A stretch of 37,959 nucleotides of DNA from Aculops lycopersici (taxonomy: Eukaryota; Arthropoda; Arachnida; Trombidiformes; Eriophyidae), in NCBI GenBank assembly GCA_015350385.1, contig WNKI01000001.1, positions 4,171,647-4,209,605 of the forward strand, given 5' to 3'. Under the pieces are notes generated by a model. It did no database searches. It was not told the origin of the DNA and saw nothing but the letters and a program-made list of their open reading frames with translations. Each line of letters begins with the position of its first letter. The stretch's first letter is position 1. Below are positions 21,619 through 32,414 of the stretch, in pieces. The position numbers and the translations under genes are program-made.

Positions 21619-23913
21619 TCAAAATCTAAACGTTCGCGCTGCCACTTGTTGTGTTTGTTGCGTTTGTTGCGGCGCCTTTTGGTTGCTGTGTCCATTATTT
21701 GAAGGTTTGTCTCTGGATGTGATGTGGAAGCGGAGGCGTTGTTGTGGCTGACTATTGTGGTTTTTGTTGTGATTATCTCCGTTGTTTAAATTAATAATTG
21801 ACGGTTTTTTATGATTTTGGTGAATGTCGAAGGCGGTAGTTTCGTTGTCGTGCAAACAAGTGGTCTTCATAATGGTGAAATACAAGCGCATCACCACCGA
21901 CGAGAGCGGCGACTCGGCGCGTTGCAGGCAATTGAGGAAGTTTTGATCGCAGGTGCAATGGGATCGCGTGTAGAAGGACCAGTTGAAGAGGCCATAGCCG
22001 GAGGAGAAGGCCGACAGGCGAATGGGACAAAAGTCGTGAGCTCGGCAGCAAATGTCAATGTCCGACTCGAAGCCTAGATCATTGTATGACGTTGCCCTAT
22101 CGCCCATGCCGCACCAGTTGGTCCCCGGCAGGATGCCGCGCCAAATGGCCAACAGGTCAGTTGTATCATAGCTCGTTATCTCCTGTAGTGCCTCCTTGAT
22201 TCCAGCTCGCTGGCCCTCGACGACGCTCGGCGGCGCAGTCACCTCGCCCAAGACCAACTTTTTGCTCGTTTCGCCCACCTTAGCAAGCGCCTGAGTCAAG
22301 AGACTTGCCGGATGCGAGTGCGCGTTATGCTCGAGCAGCTCGCCCGAGTAGGCGGGCATCCCGGGCGCGCCCATAGCTCGGGCCCTAGCAGTATCAAAAC
22401 CACTACCTGCTGAGGGTGGTGGTGCCGCGAATGCCATTGCGGCTGGCGCAAAGTAATTTTCCGTACTGTGGTTATGTAAACTCCACTGCAACTCGCGCGC
22501 CGTATTCACCTGTGCGAGTCGCCGGCGAAGCCGTCGTTGGTTTGCCGGCGCAGGTGGTCGCTGGGCGCGCGGAATAGCGCCCAGCGACATTGTGGTGGCC
22601 ATACTGCGCGCTTGCTGCACAGGTGGTTGCTGTTGGCTGTTGGTGGTTGCGACCAGAAGCGGTTGCGAAACATATCCCTGCGGAATGTCCAGTTTATTCG
22701 AGTCGTCGATCGTGGGACCCAATCGGTTCAGTTCATTTCCAATGGTTCCAGTCATTACCTTGTGGAAAGTGGACATGCTCGTTGCTGAACTTGGAACTGT
22801 GGAGGTCAGATGTTGTTGTTGGTTAATCTGGCCCACTGCCGGCCGGCCAACAACTAAGATCGGGGGCACGGCGGGACCAAACGGCGGTCTCACAACGAGC
22901 GGCGCCGAGAGGGAACCCGAACTTCCCGTCAAACCCGACGGCGGACGCAAGGGACGGAAGCGAGCAATGTCCGTGCAACTCTCAATGAGAGCCATCATAT
23001 CCTCGAACTCAATATCGAGCGTATTGATTCCGTATCTCGACTCAAATATTGCCACATCCGGCGCGTGTTTCTCCAAATCAACCAGGTGACAGTTGATCAA
23101 GCGACGTGGTTGCTGCGGTTCACTTGTAAACACAACGGAGCCAAAGGTTTTGTTGTTGCGGAAAAACTTCATTGTCGTTCGATTGGTATTGTTGTTGAGC
23201 TCACCATTTGTTATATTTGACATTTCTGATTTCACAGTTGATGATGCTTGAGTTTCCCCCGCTATCTTTGATTGTTGTATATTATTTGATAGTAGTTTAT
23301 CAATCAACCTGTCGAAATCAACAAACATTCTCGGTTGCTTCAGCGACGGCGAAGCTGAGGGTTGGTTGGTATCGTTGGCCACCACTGCCACTTGTTGGCT
23401 CATAGTAATAGTTCCAAGTCGCGTCTTTATACTAGAGTCTTGCAAATCCTCGAGCGGCGCCCACTTTGAGCTCGACGAAACAGGTGCTCGGTGGTGGTGC
23501 TTGTTTCTATGAGGACCACTTCCGTTTTGCCTTGCCGATTGGCCAGCTCCACCGTCCGTGGCACCCGGCGAGACGTTGGGGCTCAGGCTACTTCCGGCCA
23601 TCGCTGTCAACTGGCTGTTCAAGTTGCCACTACCACCGCCGCCGCCCCCGTCGGCATCTTGAGCCACTACCGGCGGCGGCTGCTGCTGCAAAGGTGGTAG
23701 CACATTGTAGGCTTCCGCTCGGATCCCATTCAATTGGATCAACGTTAAACAACTGGCCAATAGGAGCAAAAGGAATGCGAGGAAATCTCCACAGCTAGCA
23801 CCACCATTACCACTACCACTACCACTACTACAACTACTACAACTACTACTACTACTATTGTTATTATTATTATCACACTTGGCGCGCTTACTTCTGGGCA
23901 GTCGGCGCATCAT
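21619..23913 (-). CDS. Group III (bee-venom-type) secreted phospholipase A2
   Basis: 764 residues, one exon, ATG at 23913 (the open frame upstream of it starts only with TTG). The catalytic domain is C-terminal, about residues 590-690. It has the calcium loop ILPGTNWCGMGDRA, the active-site block CCRAHDFCP with His626-Asp627, then SFYTRSHCTCDQNFLNCL and MRLYFTIMKTTC, all in the group III order. The enzyme hydrolyses the sn-2 ester of phospholipids with Ca2+. A hydrophobic segment at about 44-61 follows a long Ser/Asn/Gly-rich leader, so it may be a late signal peptide or a type II anchor. About 500 residues of low-complexity Ser/Pro/Gln-rich sequence precede the catalytic part, with one conserved-looking island (INCHLVDLEKHAPDVAIFES). 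Mature bee venom PLA2 is about 134 residues, so this is unusually long. The gene lies antisense inside semaphorin intron 1. All key residues are present; activity is inferred. Confidence 0.93.
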   Translation of the reverse strand: MMRRLPRSKRAKCDNNNNNSSSSSCSSCSSGSGSGNGGASCGDFLAFLLLLLASCLTLIQLNGIRAEAYNVLPPLQQQPPPVVAQDADGGGGGGSGNLNSQLTAMAGSSLSPNVSPGATDGGAGQSARQNGSGPHRNKHHHRAPVSSSSKWAPLEDLQDSSIKTRLGTITMSQQVAVVANDTNQPSASPSLKQPRMFVDFDRLIDKLLSNNIQQSKIAGETQASSTVKSEMSNITNGELNNNTNRTTMKFFRNNKTFGSVVFTSEPQQPRRLINCHLVDLEKHAPDVAIFESRYGINTLDIEFEDMMALIESCTDIARFRPLRPPSGLTGSSGSLSAPLVVRPPFGPAVPPILVVGRPAVGQINQQQHLTSTVPSSATSMSTFHKVMTGTIGNELNRLGPTIDDSNKLDIPQGYVSQPLLVATTNSQQQPPVQQARSMATTMSLGAIPRAQRPPAPANQRRLRRRLAQVNTARELQWSLHNHSTENYFAPAAMAFAAPPPSAGSGFDTARARAMGAPGMPAYSGELLEHNAHSHPASLLTQALAKVGETSKKLVLGEVTAPPSVVEGQRAGIKEALQEITSYDTTDLLAIWRGILPGTNWCGMGDRATSYNDLGFESDIDICCRAHDFCPIRLSAFSSGYGLFNWSFYTRSHCTCDQNFLNCLQRAESPLSSVVMRLYFTIMKTTCLHDNETTAFDIHQNHKKPSIINLNNGDNHNKNHNSQPQQRLRFHITSRDKPSNNGHSNQKAPQQTQQTQQVAARTFRF

Positions 23914-25001
23914 TTGAACTGCTTGCTGTGTTCTACGCTTCGTCGTCTGAGTATCTAACTGATGTATTTGGCTCGTGTGACCCAATGATGAGATGCTACC
24001 TCTAAACGCAATTCTCTCTTGGTTACTTCTGTTGCTGCCAATTTGATTAGTGGTGCTAAGCTCTGGCCCGAAAAGATTGGCAATTGATAGAGACGAGCTA
24101 AAACTTGGGGCCAGTTAGTCCCATTCACTTTGCACGGCAACAAGCGTGTCGATGCTGGTTAGTCGTCGCCAGTGTTGCCCAACAAAAGACAGAGGCCAAC
24201 ATAAACATATGAGAACATATCATCCGAATCAAGTGCGCGTCTGATTCAATCCGAGTCCAAGTCTTTCAACTTTGGGCTTGAGCTCTCGTCTATCGAGAGC
24301 AAAGTTTGGAGTTTGAGGCTCCAAAGTTTAAACAACAGCTCGCCGGTTGAATTGCATAATAAGTGAGCCGAATACTACTATGGCTTTCGGGTTACGCTCA
24401 TACACACTCATTCAAGTTTGTATTGCGAGACCATGATAATACTAAACAACTGTTACTAGGGACTCATTTGGCCGCTCGACTAACTAAACTCGCGCGCACC
24501 TCTACCCGCGACTCATCGCTGGCAGGCAGACAAACGGGCAAACTCTTGCCGCCGGGCGACTCAATTCTCAATCTAAATAACAGCGCCAAATGATTGGCTT
24601 CGCTAGGCGACGACGACGACGACGATCACGTTAACGTTTACGTTGGCGACCACGAGATCCACGACTACAATTATGCATCTAACGCGCGCCTTCTGGTCCG
24701 GTTAATTGCAATTGCACTTGCTGTATGCTAAGCGTCTATTGTGTTTGCGCTCTACTCTTTCTCATTCTCATTGTGGTGCTAAACGAATTACTTTTCGCCA
24801 CTTTGCCACCTCCAATTCCAATTCAAATTCCTCGAACTTGTTTTGGTGTCCTGTAAATCTGTTTGTTGTGGCGCCAAATTTGAAATAAACTCAAAACTTG
24901 ATAATAATAATATAGCCTCATGTAGTTGATGCGATACCAGCACCACCACCAAATACTAACCCAAAACAAATAAAACTCTTCCACTCCCTAAACCACCACA
25001 G
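23914..25001. other. Rest of semaphorin intron 1 / PLA2 upstream region
   Basis: About 1.1 kb that should contain the PLA2 promoter (minus strand). No other coding sequence is recognised. A small 7-bp hairpin (GCTCTCG..CGAGAGC) lies near 24282. It ends at the CCACCACAG acceptor of semaphorin exon 2. Confidence 0.55.
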
Positions 25002-25047
25002 GAACGTCATCTACAACATAAGCTTAATCACTATGCGCGAGGTGATG
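25002..25047 (+). CDS. Semaphorin coding exon 2 (46-nt small exon)
   Basis: The acceptor CCACCACAG and donor GTAAGT flank 46 bases. The first base completes the Arg codon from exon 1; the following 15 codons read NVIYNISLITMREVM and end in phase 0. This fits the LLVGARN-VYNISL strand of semaphorins, with an N-glycosylation site at NIS. It is too short to stand out as an open frame alone; support comes from the phase match and family fit. Confidence 0.85.
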
Positions 25048-25079
25048 GTAAGTAATAATCTACCTATGTGAATTTGCCC

Positions 25080-25124
25080 GTGTGTACGATGTTTCGTTTA
25101 TCAGTGACGAAACGTCGTACACAC
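25080..25124 (+). repeat. 18-bp near-perfect hairpin just after semaphorin exon 2
   Basis: The left arm GTGTGTACGATGTTTCGT (25080-25097), a 9-base loop, and the right arm 25107-25124 pair at 18 of 18 positions, with one G-U wobble in the plus-strand RNA. It starts 33 bases after the exon 2 donor. Confidence 0.88.
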
Positions 25125-27839
25125 AATTTTTTAGAATGAATCGTACACTTTTTCATTCCCAATCTCCTAGATTCAAAGCTGTAAATGTTTGTATGTGAAA
25201 TTTCTCACTTCATTCTAGAGGCCAGCCAACGGGCGAGAATGGAACTGCAACTTCCGGTGCTCGATTATTATTGTCACTGTCGCGGTTGTTGGTGTAGCTA
25301 AAATTTAACAGCAACAACAATAACACAATTGGACTTGCAAAGTTCAAAGGGAATGCGAGAAAACAACCATTGAACGAATGAGTGGAGATTCTATTTAGTT
25401 TTTGCCGTAATTCAATTCAATCTACTCTCTCGCTTCTTTCGCCGTCGCCGTCGCCGCCGTCGTCAGCGCCGTCAAAAACGAACCTACGATTCGGCGACAA
25501 CGACGACCATGATGATGCAACCAGACCAAACGAAGGGAAACAAAACAAACGTCAAGTCAAATTAACATTATCGCCGAGTCCAGCTGCTCGCTCTTTTGAG
25601 TTAAGTCTCTCGCTAGCTGGCTGCTTTCTAGCGGCAAGTTTCCAGTTGCAACTAGAGGGCAAGTGTAGAGAGACAGAGTGCCAGAGATAAAGTGAATGTG
25701 AAATTGTAACGACGTTTTGTTTGCTCTTTGGCCGGCCTTTGTTTTCAATTGGCCGCTTTCCTCTCTGAGCAAGCGACACTTTTGTGCCGAGTCTCCCGGT
25801 GCCAGGCGAAAGGGTTTTGCGGCTTGCGAAACTTTGCAAGCCAGTTAGCTTGCCGCTTGTGCTCAGATGCGAGTGAAGTGATGGCGACTCTTTGTTGCCT
25901 CAGTTTCCTTTCCTTCGCTGGCTCGCTAGTTTTCGATGGTTTGCTGCGATCGCAAACTCAAATGCGAGGACTAAAAGCGGAAAAAGAGCACCAACAATGC
26001 AGCCAACAATCGCAAGTTGCGACTCGCGATTGGGGATTGGCCACCAGCGGCACCACAACCACCGACTCCAAACAACAACGACAACAACACGATGAGTCAC
26101 ACACAATTTTACTCTCACTTTTACACACATCGACTCGTAGGCATAAAATTTTTCATTGGCTCGGCCGCAAAGCTAAACGTTTCGTTGAATTCCTTTACTT
26201 TCGTTTCGATTGTTGGATTTCGAATGGCGAACCAACATTGAGAAAAAGAGTGAGTGAGAGAGAAAGTAAAGTAGGCGAGGAAAACGATGAAACGTAAACG
26301 CCAATGAACTGGAGCCGGAAATCTTTGAGCGGCGGCGTGTGTCGCCTGTTCGCCCAAAGCTAACTGGCGGCGGCGGCCTTAATGATAATGAACTAACTCT
26401 AGCTTAGTTCTCGCTCACTCACTGAAGAGTTTGAGGAAGCAAAAGAACTGAGAATCCTCAAGTAGTTGCTCTCGTTTCGGCACACAAACGAAACGGAACC
26501 GCACAAGTTTGCGACGATTACTAAGCAGACGCGAAAGAAAACGCGTTGCTCGTTAGGTTGCGACGTAATACGCTAGCTAAAGGCGCCAAATCGCGGCGGG
26601 CGGTGAGTTGGCTCCAGTAGGTTCCAGAGAGAAAAACGCCAGAGAGAATGCTGGACAAGTTTAACGTGTGTTTGCTCGGTATCGACTCGTGGCTTGGCTT
26701 GGTTTTGAGCTAAGAGAAGGCTAAAAGTACGCACATGGATTTAGCTTAGGTTATGGCGCGACACATTTAATGGCCAAACCTTAACTTCAACTCTAACTCC
26801 AACTCAGACTCCAACTCGAGAGACTCTACCACTGGAAACTTCGCCACTGAAGCCACCAAAACCAAAACCAACTTCAACACAAACCCAAACACCAACACCA
26901 CGAGCAAGAACCAGCTCGAGTCTTGATAAATCGGCCAATTGAGACGCTCTAGTTTTCATGCATTTCAATTGGCGCGGATGATTCGCCATCTCAAGTCGCT
27001 AGGTCGCGGCGATCGGCAACTAGCTACTACTAAATCGTAGCTTTGGTGCCAGCAACAATCGGGGAAACCTTTTTATCGCTGACTCGATGGCTTTTGGCCC
27101 CCAACTTTTGAGTCGCTCGGCAAACTAAACCAACATAAACTGATCCTATTCTACTCTCTCCACTATGATGCCGCAACGAGAGCGACTAGGCGAAACTTTG
27201 CTGCATGTGAACGAGATAGAGGGAGAGTGGAAAAGTTTATTTTGAGCCGCTAAACTCTCTGAGTCTAAACTCGAGCTTAACCTCAGCAACCCAACGACAA
27301 ACCGAACGACTGAAGGGGAATGCGGCGGCGCACGGCGAGCACCTAGGCGCCGGAAGCGGAAGTCGCAGTGCGTGGCTCAGTAGAGGCGAGCAGCGCGCCT
27401 GTAGCTGACGTGAGCCAGCGAATCGCTTAAAAGTTCACATTTTTTCAATAACAATAATAATCTCGCCCGCTCCTCACTGCGCACCGGAAGTTGCGAGGCG
27501 CATAGCGAGCAGCGCCACTTTCAATCAGCTGGCTGGCTTGTCGGCATATGCAAATTAATTGCCGCCCATTTTTGTTGTTTTCTCTTCTCTTTGCAATGTT
27601 TTATCTGCCAAAGTGAGTGAGAGTAACAGAAAGAGAGAGACAAGCGAGGAGCTAAAACTGAAAAATGACGCCGATTAGCTTGGCGCAAAAAGTTGGCTCT
27701 TAACTCACGTCATGGCGGCTAGCATCTTGATAGTCGAGCAAAGTTCGAGCGAATCTCGCGAGCGCTGAGTCCTTATTTTCCAGGAGCCGGAAGCGGAGCA
27801 GTCTGCGACAAAAGGGCAAACAAACGGTTGAGTTTTCAA

Positions 27840-27902
27840 GAGAGAGAGAGAGAGAGAGAGAGANNNNNNNNNNNNNNNNNNNNGAGAGAGAGAGAGAGAG
27901 AG
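27840..27902. repeat. GA microsatellite interrupted by a 20-N gap
   Basis: GA units on both sides of N at 27864-27883; the repeat length is unresolved. Confidence 0.97.
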
Positions 27903-30900
27903 AAGGCAAACTCAGACCAAAGCCAAAAGACGTGACCACGACTCGAGGAGATGCTCTCTAGTTTTCAGGACTCAGCTTGTGCCATGCGATGTGTCGTTCA
28001 CATCAATCTTGTCATCGTTGCTCTTTCTCCTTCTGTTGTCGTTGTTCATTTAACGCCAATTTCTTTACTCTGCTCGAATTTCCCATTGGCCACCATGTAA
28101 TCGTCGCCAGCTAACACGACGCGAGCCGCTTATCTTTGTTTCTCAGATTCTCTACTGCCGTCTCATCGACAGTGATGCTATTGCCAGCTAACAGCTTGGA
28201 ATCGCAATGAGCAGTGAGCGACGAGTTCGGACTTCGAGGCGAAAGTCGCCAACTTTTGTCGCCACTTTTCTCCACGATGTCGACAGAAGCACAGCGACAA
28301 AAGTTAACCTGAGAGTCAAACCGAAGGCAAAGCCAAAAACAAATCCAAACGAAACGAAGGCCGAATGCGATGGAAAGAGAGACAGAGGAAGGCTGAGGGA
28401 AAAGGGCAACCCAAAATCTGCAACCACCGAATGATTGATCGGCCAGATTGCGTCTGTCTGTCTGTGTCTTTTAATGTTGCCTTGCTGCTGCTGTCTCCTT
28501 TGCCCACTCGCTTCCCTGTACAATACAATCTGCGGCGCGCAGCTCTGCCGCACCGCTGGCCCCAAAAGTCGCTAAAAATGGATCAATCACAAGCCGCGAG
28601 GTCGAAGTCATCGTCTTGCCTTCCCATTGGTTTGTGTGTATTTGTGCGTGTGTTTCGTTGTAGTTTTATTTGCACGCATTGGTTTCTATCCAGGTTTCAA
28701 TTTCGCCACCAACCAGCGACCCAAAAGAGCAGCGCCCCAACAGAAACAAACTGGCCAACAGAAATTGAGTTGATTGGAATCCAATTTGATTCTATTCAAT
28801 CGCAATGCCAACTTTCTGCCGCAACTCCGGCTCATAACCTAAAACTTGGAACTCCGAACTCGAAAGCGTCGCGCTTGCGTAACGCCTCGAGGTCGATCAG
28901 ATTGAGGTTGACGGGAGAAGAGAGACGGAAGACCAGAGTGACTGCGTGAAATGATTTGCAATTTGGCCCCAGCGACATTAACATGATTTGCAAGCTCGCT
29001 CGCAGAGTTTGCATTAATGCGAAACTCCATTCCCTTTGCGCAGTGGCCAACTTTTGCTCAAGCAGAAGTTGCATGGTCGCTGTCGCCACGAAAAGGCGAG
29101 TAATTGGCCATCGTTTTTACTTTGAGAGCACCGGGATGCGTGAATGGGGATGCCGCATGTGCACGCGAAATGCTCGGCATTGAACATCCATAACAGAAGT
29201 GTTTGATTCACACTGTGCATTTCGCGCACCACCCACCAGCCATCGCTTCTCGGGGAGCGACGCAAAAAGAAGTGACCAAAAATGCACCGCTAAACTGAAA
29301 CCTTCAATCGGCGCGCTCATAAATCACAAACGGGCCTAAAAATCAATGGAACCTCAGAGATACAGATACTAACTTGAATAGTGAATGTGAGCAATAGAAA
29401 GAGAGAAAGAGAATATGAAAGAATTTCTTTGGGTTTTCTAAATACACTGTAGAGGAGGAGGAATCAGATCAACTGACGACTTCATTACTATTATTATTAT
29501 GACGTTGTTACTGTTGTACTAGTGTCGCCCCAATTTACCACTCGCCTTGCTCCAGTTAATCGACTTGCAGTTGAGTCAATTGCTTTGCCAAGACCGAAGC
29601 GATTTGCTATCACTCATTTCGCGTCTCTCAAAGCGAACGAAGTTTAGCTTGGCGATCAGAAAAGTTGTTACCCTCAAACGACTTCTAATGATCTACGTTC
29701 CAATCTTCGGCCAAAAGCGTTTGAGCTCTTGGCTAAAGTTATGATGAGATGAACCGAGGAAAGTGTTGAGCTTTACAGCACAACCAAGGGAAGCTGCGTT
29801 TGGCGGGCGGAAATAATCGTCAAAGTCTCTGGCAAGTTAAAGTTTGAACTTTTTCTTTAAAAACTGCGACAAAACTCAACTAAACTCGTCGAAGTTTGAG
29901 TTGTTGTCGCTGTTGTTGTTGTTGTTGTCTCATTTCGTCGCGTCTTCTCTCGTAGAGATAAACGGACAAAGGACTTCTTTGTGTCTGCGGTCTTGTCGTT
30001 GTCGTCTTGCCAATCGGCAAGGCGAAACTCATCCATTCAAGTTACTCGTTGGAGAAAAAACTTTTCTCTCAACTCAAATTTTTGAGCTACAACTTGAAGA
30101 AACTAAACGAAACTGAACGAGCCAAAGGAAACTACAGCAACGACAACAACAACAACTACTACTACGACGACGACAACGATTAATCAATTTTATGTGCCCT
30201 AAGCTCGTCGACTTTGCCTCGTTCATTGGAGGCAAACGGGAAGCCATTGCGTTTCAACGAGTTTAGTTGCGAATCCTCAGGCAGAGAAGCCAATTGGAGC
30301 AAAATGTTGCTGTTGTCATTTTAGATGAGAGACGAACCGGAGAGAAATAGAAGAAGACGAAGAAGCCAACGACAACAATAACTCAATGACTTTGTCGTTG
30401 AGTTCCGTTGTAATGTTGCAAAACGGAACAACCGAAACTAAACTCTTTATTTTGGCGCCTTTTTCCCTTTCCCTTTCCCTCTGTCAGGCTAACCAAAGAG
30501 AGAAGAGTCTAATACTAACGGGCCACAGATCGAGCTAATGTTTCTCCGTTTCTCTAGGTCTAAGCCATCAAATTGCTGAACTCTTTTAGACTTTCTTTGG
30601 CTTTGGGGTAAACTTAAGAGGAAGAGGAGAGAATCTAAGGCAAAAAACACTAAGCTTAGACCTAATTTCCTGGCACTTGTTTCCCCTTTTCTTTGCTTTG
30701 AAAATCATCGCAACCGATGATTTATTTTACGAGCTTCCCACTCGAAAGAGTGAGAGAGAAAGAGAAGAATAAAGAAAAATAAAACTGAGCTACTCTCTCT
30801 TTAGCTCCTCTTAAGCTTTCCCGTGCATCAAATTGCCACTAGCTTGAGTTTGAAGCTCGACTTGGTAAGCTAATATTGGTTCAGGTGACTCAATAGTAAC

Positions 30901-31233
30901 AAAAATACTTTGTGCGGCCACCTGGGGATCAATCATTCACTTTTTGTATTCTCGTTAAAACCTCGAGGGAGTTTTATTTTTCCAAGTGGCAGCACCATTG
31001 AGCTCAAGAGAGTGGGTGACACTATTGTTCTTTTGAATTCCAAAAATCTAAACGAAGATTTGAATCCAAATCTGAGCAAAAGAGTCTATGCAAATCGCCT
31101 ATCAATCAGCTGATTCCCTCTCTTCGCTTGGCAAAGTGAGATTATCGATGCGCAAGCAGAAAGAAATCGAGAGTAAATCCCTCGTGGGATTCACCCTCGA
31201 CTCTTTTGCCGAATCATTGTTTCAATGTAGTGA

Positions 31234-31292
31234 GGCTGCTCGTCATCTAAATGCTCACTTCACTAGTAAAGTGGGCATTCAGATGAGCAGCC
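31234..31292 (+). ncRNA. Candidate pre-miRNA-like hairpin in semaphorin intron 2
   Basis: The 5' arm 31234-31260 and 3' arm 31269-31292 pair over about 24 bp with an 8-base loop (CACTAGTA). There is a 3-base bulge on the 5' arm, one A-C mismatch and one U-G wobble. Size and imperfect pairing resemble an animal pre-miRNA of about 59 nt. I do not recognise either arm as a known miRNA, and no expression evidence exists here. It could equally be a chance or mobile-element-derived inverted repeat. Confidence 0.3.
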
Positions 31293-31370
31293 AGCGAGTT
31301 AATGCCATCTATAGCCTTTGAGCCTTTGGGGGATCAATGCACTTCCAGTGGATTGGCGTGAAGGGAGTTC

Positions 31371-31399
31371 AACTTTTCTCTCGTTGGTTGAGAAAAGTT
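31371..31399. repeat. Perfect 10-bp inverted repeat
   Basis: AACTTTTCTC (31371-31380) and GAGAAAAGTT (31390-31399), 9-base loop, about 80 bases after the larger hairpin. Confidence 0.8.
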
Positions 31400-32202
31400 T
31401 AAACTTGCAAATCAATTCAGTTGTTCAGTTCGCAGACACACAACAAGCGGCTCACTTGAAAACGCCAAAAAGTCGCTGAGTCGAGCAAACTCAATTTCGT
31501 CGCCTCAACCCGAGGATCTGAACTCGGCGTTTCCGGTCGCGTAACAAACACTTGCTCTCTAGCTTTGAATTGGTTGAGAGCATCGAAACAAAAGACCCGA
31601 CTGAACTTGAGAGTATTTTTGTCGCGCGCGCCACTCAAATTTGCATCGAGCTGGCCATTGAAATTCAAGCGCGCGAAGGCCAATCAATCGGTTCGAGTTG
31701 CGTAACCGACTTGAACTTAACTCTTAGCTTTATTCCAAGTGTAAGGCTCAAAGTTAAGTAGTACAAATTTAAGGGGCTAGGAGCATTATTAAAGTTTGAG
31801 GGCTGCAAAGAGAATCGATTGGCACAATCGAATCGAAGGTTAGTCAAGAGCGGCGCAGTGAGCGCGTCCAAATTTAAATTTACAATAGCCGTCTATTGGC
31901 AAGCGGAACTAGCGGCACCATTGGGATGTCGACGGTGTCGTTGGCGGTTGTGGTGCCGCCGCCAAAGCCATTACTTGTGCTGCGGCCACTGATTCCAGCC
32001 ACGGAGGCTAATCTTTTCAATGGCCAAACTAGAGAGATGCCACCGAAAGTGGCCCACGAAAAATGTTGCGCAACAACTCGTCGCAATCTTTTGTTGTTGT
32101 TATCGTTGTTTCTACTGCTGCTGCTGCTCAAGAAGAAGGAGAATATATAAAGAAAAACTCTTCTCGAATTTTTTTTTCTTCTAGAGTTTATTATGCAGGT
32201 GA

Positions 32203-32222
<20 letters not shown>
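32203..32222. repeat. Short GA repeat
   Basis: Ten GA units, followed by a GGGAGAGGGAGG stretch, inside semaphorin intron 2. Confidence 0.85.
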
Positions 32223-32233
<11 letters not shown>

Positions 32234-32403
32234 AAAAACAGGTGGCCAAGCGAGTCGCTGGTTGCGGTGGCGTGAGAACGAAAGGTAAAATAAAGTCAAG
32301 TGGCTCACTCGGCCAATTGAATGCTCACTTGTGGCCACTAATGTACTAAAACTAGGCGGCCGCCTCAGTCAATCAAATTGGGCGTTACTTTCGTCATCGT
32401 CAT

Positions 32404-32414
32404 CCCCCCCCCCC
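32404..32414. repeat. Homopolymer C11
   Basis: Eleven consecutive C; length errors are likely here. Confidence 0.9.

Larger units (their letters stand above)
20538..22022. repeat. Parent copy of the segmental duplication
   Basis: This block covers the semaphorin 5' flank, exon 1, the start of intron 1 and the PLA2 3' coding part. It is the source or sister of the degenerate copy at 10325-10988. Shared strings include GACAGCAACAATTGATCTT, AATACAAACTATCGATTGTT and TATCGATTATCATCATTATT. Confidence 0.9.

Noticed and set aside
23914..23985. Upstream start for PLA2 at 23985
   Set aside because: The triplet is TTG; the first ATG in frame is 23913. An upstream spliced exon cannot be excluded.
25728..26297. 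189-codon open frame in semaphorin intron 2
   Set aside because: No recognisable domain, no true ATG at its start, composition like the surrounding intron; several overlapping frames on both strands are equally open.
28365..28949. 194-codon open frame in semaphorin intron 2
   Set aside because: No family resemblance, and competing frames cover the same bases; likely chance.
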